64,000 nt of DNA from Undaria pinnatifida (Eukaryota; Sar; Phaeophyceae; Laminariales; Alariaceae), in the NCBI GenBank assembly GCA_012845835.1, contig JABAKD010000003.1, forward strand, positions 2,600,212 to 2,664,211, written 5' to 3'. This document shows positions 37,401 through 43,400 of the stretch, piece after piece. The notes beneath the pieces were generated by a model. That model saw only the letters and a list, made by a program, of their open reading frames with translations. It made no database searches and was not told where the DNA came from. How positions within the stretch are numbered: position 1 is the first letter of the stretch; each line of letters starts with the position of its first letter. A program made the translations under genes and the position numbers.

Positions 37401-40400
37401 CCGTCACGGAGCTCGACTAGGATCCAGACATGCGTCGTAATGTACCGACGACCCCCTTGCTTGCCCCGCAGCCGAAACCTTCGGCTGCCGCAGAAAAATT
37501 AAATTAGAAGTGCATATTTTACGTAGACATACTATACTACTATGACATACCGTAGCCTTATTTCCTGCTAGTCGGTTACCAACCAGCTTTCTGTACTCTT
37601 AGTTAGTATGCTTCGCTTCTCTAGTACCTGTCATGTCCTTGTTTCTCACCCGAGTGCGAGTTGGACCTTAACCCTACCCGATATATCAAATATGTATCCC
37701 CCAACCAAACACGCCTCCTATTTACAGTAGAGGCCCCCCAGTAAGGCGATGGTGTGCCGGAGCAATATGATCCGTTGGGTGATACGCGGACCTGCCTCTA
37801 TGCAAAGAGTCAGCTAGAAATTCGTAAAACTCAAATCTCACAGCCGTAGACTTTTACTCTAGGCCTCTCAATCGGCAGCGGCAGTGTCGTGCCGTCTGCT
37901 CGGTGCTTCTGCTATACTTGCTCAGCTAAGTACGAGAAGCTAGATGCACGCGAGGAGAGTGCGGACGCCTTTTTATTTCCTTGCTTCTGACCATAACAAG
38001 GTACGTACGTCCGTGGAGGAGTCATCCCGCGGTACATAGAGGTTGCAGTTTTGGGGTTAAAGGTTTGTTCTTATTTTTGGTCTTGTTCTAACAGGTTGAG
38101 CTCCTCAAGTGTGGACCCATCGGTTAGTATGGTATTATTTCGAGTACACTCGTTTTTTTACTGAGTTGGTCGGATTGCCCGAACGAATGTCTTCGAAGTC
38201 AGGTTTCGGGTGATGATGGTGAGGTATTGGGCAGCTCCTCAGAAAATTCTTGGAATCTGGTACACCTCTACCGTGGGATGAGTCACAACCGATGACTACT
38301 AGTGGTTAATTTTGTCGTATGCTAGTACGACTGATATCTCATTTGTTCTGCGAACTTGAAGAAATATATTGCTTTACTATGTGTATGTCACGGCAGGTAC
38401 GGGTCTATTTACGAAGAAGTGGTGGACTTCATGTTTCGAAAGTGTGGGCTGACGGCCGTCGACCGTTTCCTCGACATCGGCAGCGGGATTGGCCAGATCG
38501 TCACGCAGGCCGCTGCGTGGGCCGGCTGCCCCTCGGCGGTAAGTCCAGTTACACGCGTGTTATGGAGGTGGTTGTGTTGTATTACTTTTATCCGTGACGG
38601 ATCACTCACATGTAAGTGTTAGATTTGGGTGAGGCCTCCTGCGCCAGCAGGGGGTCCTCGCCCATGGGTAACCACGCGCGCTGAGGGTGCCCTCGGCCGA
38701 GATACCTTCAGCGCCGAAGCGTTTCCTGGGAATGGTCGCAATTTCTACAAGAATAGTCAACGTAGGTTGGGTGGGTGGGACTGTCTTTATCAGGTACTGG
38801 TAAGTATTTGGCTCGTTCCCCGCGTCTTATCGAGGTTTTGCACTACTTTTTTATAAAAAATAAAATTAGGCTTCAGCTGTATGATGGAGAATTTCGTTGA
38901 AACTCACCTTTGCAAGCCACATGTCCCCCTTTTTGTGTCGTTTCCGTTGAGTTGATTGGCTTACTTTGGTGCCTAGCCAACTTGTAGTGAGTAATCGGCG
39001 ACAAATAGCGAGCCAACTCACAGCCTTTCCCATCGCCAACTACTCAACTGGCCCCTACGCTTTTCACGCCTCTCTTCTTGTGTCACGTATTGTACAGGGC
39101 GTGGAAGTGGTCCCGAAACGACACGCCGTCGCAGTTCGTCTTCTGGAAGCGCTAAAGTTGGAGGCTAAAGTCGCACTGGACCCTGATACCTCGGAGGCTT
39201 TGCTGTACACCGACGCCCTCGCTCGTGCTAGGCTAATCGAGGTTGATATTTTTTTCTCCCGTACAACATCCATCAATCACCAAACACAATAACACCAACA
39301 CAACACATGTTGCAGTTTTTTGTATGTTTTTAAAAATATATTTCCCTATGTATGCCAGGCTTATCAAGGTGAAACATTATTCTCTTCAGAACATCTGCCA
39401 CCAAAACCAAGCACATCTCCCGCACAACAATCAACAAAAAAAGCAAACACAACTACCAAAACCGAAAACAACAGCATCTCCGGTACAACAACCACCCAAA
39501 ACAAACGCTCATGCCTCGGAGGCATTGCTGTACACCGATGCCCTCGCCCGCGCCCCGGACTGATGGAGGTGATGCGTGTTTCGTGGTACGTAGTGTTTTC
39601 TTATTAATTTGATTTGGGGCTTTAGGCGAAATATATTGATAATTTTTAGTTTTTCAACTTTTGGCAAACAAAAAAACTACCAAACGCGCGGTGATTCGGT
39701 TGCATCAGGGAGACTTCGTGGACAAGTGGGACGAGGTGAAGGATTGCACCGTGATCTACCTCAACAACACTGGGAAATGGTTCAAGGCCAAGGCGGTGAG
39801 CTTGTCGTGCCGACGACTCCGGTATAACACGCATGATATAACACACTCCTTGGGATAACCTGCAATATGTCACACCCCTTGGGACAACGCGCAACGTAGC
39901 ACACCACTGGGGTAACGCGGAAGATTGCACGCACCCTGGAATATAACCCGCAAGATAAAATACCACCTCGGATAGCCCCGCAAGATAGAGATCCCGGGAT
40001 AACGTGCAAGATAGCACTTCCCCTGAGACAACGCCCAAGGTAACTGATCTCCTGGGATAACGCGCAAGATAGCACACCCTCTAGAATAACACGTAAGATA
40101 TCACACCCCTTGGAATAACCCGCAACATAACACACCCCCTGGAATAACCTGCAACATAACACGCCACGTCGGGTAACCCGCATGGTAATACACCCCCGGC
40201 AAACGTGCAAGATAACACTTCCCCTGGGGTAGCGCGCAATATAACACACCTCCTTGGATAACCCGCAACATACCACACCCTCGGAGATAACGCGCTAGGT
40301 ACGCCTGGGATAACCCTCCACACAATACACGCAGGAGATAACTGACCTTCTGGGATAATGCGCAAGATAACACACTCCCGGGATAACACGTGAGACAACA

Positions 40401-43400
40401 GCCCGCCCTGGAATATCCCGCTACACACACCCTGGTATGACCCACACGATAACGCACTCCTGGGATAGCGCCCAACATAACTGACCTTTTCGGATAAGGC
40501 ACAAGATAACACACCCCCTGTGATGAATGTCCTAGCCGATTTTCTCCCAACAACGGGGTCTCACACGTCGAAAACGGAGAAGTTATGAAGCGTGCTACGG
40601 TCGGGGCGCACTTAGTTTGTTTGTGGCTCCGCACTGAGGAGCCCTGTAACTCACCCGAAAACCGGCTTTTGAGAACATATGCATGTGCAACCCGATAAAT
40701 GATCTTTCGACGTTAAGATACACAACGAGGATTTTGTTTTTGTTCTGCTCATGCCATCTTCACGCTTTTTCTTTCTCTTCTTCCCTCCCTTTTGCTCACC
40801 GTATCTAATATCTTCACACTTTTTTCTTTCTCTTTTTCCCTCCCTAGACGTAATTCAGATCCAGGGTCGCTAAGCAGGCTCCCATCCCCCCTCCCCACTA
40901 CGGTACGTGCCTTCTTCTTTATCCCCGAGAAGACTCCGGCCCTTTCTGCCCTCGTCGACTCGCGTCGAACGTTAATAGTATTAATAGTATTGGATTATGC
41001 AAATTTTATTACAATGACGTTGGGTAGCTCCTCAAGGAAGGAATCCCCGCCAGTTACCAAAAAAGTGTTACACAGTGGTGTGTACCTATTCAAGACGCTT
41101 TAAACCCTCTACAACTGGAAACCCGTTTTTGGGGCCAAGTTACTTGAAATTAGTGTAGGGAGGGGTTTTGGGGCTCTCAAGGGGTTAAGACCGTTCGGGA
41201 GATAAGACGAGGTAACCCAAAACTTGGGGTCCGTCTGTACTCCCCCTTCGTGAAGCGTGGCGTTTAGACGTCGAACGCGTGGAGTTTGTAAAAGCTCGCC
41301 AGTGTATTGTCGTCGATTGCATGACGTGTTTATGTTCTCCCCCCCTCCTGCTCCGAGGAAACCCAACGTTCTCCCACCCGGCACTGTAGGTATACGGGCG
41401 CAGTGCCTATACCCGAGGAAAGTTATATAAGGATAAACTATTATGATTGGCTTATTGACAGGAAAATTCGGCATACTCGCCAAGTGAAACACGAGTTTTG
41501 TAGGGATTTTATAAGGATAGACAATTATTATTGACGGTGATTGCACCGAGCTAGGCGCTGCGATTGCGGCGCTACTGTGGGACTTGCCCAAAGGTGGCCC
41601 ACCTCCACGGCGCACATCCGATATATGGAGACGCGCAGCTCAGACCCCCAGACAAACGACGCCGCGGCCGGCGGCCCAACGCCATGCTGGTGTAATGGTG
41701 CACCCGTGCTGTAGTGTGGCTAGTTGCGTGTATCGGGGCGTGCGCTCTGTCAATGTAACGAGGTGGGTAGAACAGTCAGGGACAACGAAGTTTGATAAAC
41801 GTCCCTCTTTTTGACACAGGTCATCAAGCACTTGCGTGTGGCTACTCCACAGCAGCAGCACCACCACCACTACCACCCCCAGCTTACAACAGCACCAGCA
41901 AGTAGCAGTTTCGTTCCCATGGACTCGGGCCCTCGCGGCTGCCAGCGGCAGCGGACTGGCGGAGTTCATTCAAAGTCACAAAGTAGCAGCAGCACTCCTT
42001 CGTGTACGTACGTGAAAATCCCCAAAGCCATCTAAAACCAAGGACTTTTCCGAGCCTTCGCCTGATCCACGAGACTTCGCAGGTTTTGTGTTTGCTTGCG
42101 TGTATACCCGCTCAGCGGAAGCACCAACACCATCACCATCACCACCAGACTACAACACCAGCAGGAGCCAGACTATTGCCCGTGGTCCCGGGCCTTTGCG
42201 CCTGCCACAGTAGCGGGTAACCCCTGTAGGCCGAGTTCAATCGAATCCACACAGCAGCACAGATTACGTGAACATCTCAACAACCAGCCTATAACCAAGT
42301 TATAACGAACTCTCCCCTGGAAAACACCGCGATAATTAATTCCTTAAAAAGGCTCCCCAGGTATAGGATCGGAGCCGATATGCGAGGGTCTATGGTCGTA
42401 GAGTGCCGCCATGCATGTATTGAGGACACACACCCGCCCCCCGCAAACGCCACTTGGTGTCGAACAGGGCGACCCAGCAAAAGCGAAGGACAGCTACGAG
42501 TCGAAGTTGGTTGGGCTCCTTCGAGATTTGGAGCACTCTGTGACGCTCATCACCATGGGCATGCTGCACTCCCCGCCTCAGGCTTGGTCGCAGACAGAGT
42601 GGACATTCGCGTGGTACGTATTTTACATGACATGTGCGCCTTTGAATTGCGTTGATATGGGTACCTTGATATTCATAATATGCTCCTTTTTTGTGACATT
42701 CGCGTGGTACGTGATTATTGCATGTCATATGCACCTCTGTATGACATGCACGTAGTACGTATTTGTTTTGTCACACCAGATATAAGCAATTTGCACTTTT
42801 GTAACGTTTACGAGGTATGTCTTCACATGTCTCCTGATATGCACATTTGCATGTAGTTCATATAATTCTTCGAAGTATGTATTTAATAAAAATATTTTAC
42901 GTCAGCCATGAGTTCGAAAATTTCGGGTGAATACTCATCTTAGCAAGCTGCGTTATTGGTACTTGTAATATACTACGTGGGTGAGTTTTTTCTTAATGGG
43001 AGGGGTCCTATTCTTTTGTTCCTTTCAAAAAAATGTATATACTGGTATATTAATATATAAAAAATATTTGAAGGACGTCAGCCGTGAGTTCGACGAATTT
43101 CGGGTGAATACTCATCTTTGCACGCTGCGTTGTTGGTACTTGTAATATACTATATGGGTGAGCTTTTTATTGGGAGGGTTTGTTTAATATATATATATAT
43201 AGACTATATATATGTTTTGTTTTTCTCCACCACAAAGGTTAGTGTTGGTATTTTTACTTGAGGTGAGGAATTTTTAACTAGATTTAACATGATATCTATT
43301 TATTAATTTATTACTGTAGTTTCCACTATACTGCTCTATCATATGCATGGTAGATGGTTTATTTTGTTTTTCTCCGCTTTAGTATCGGGAGGAGTACGAA

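Noticed and set aside
39646-40634. Several 140-177 codon minus-strand frames
   Set aside because: They arise from the 33-bp period of the minisatellite.
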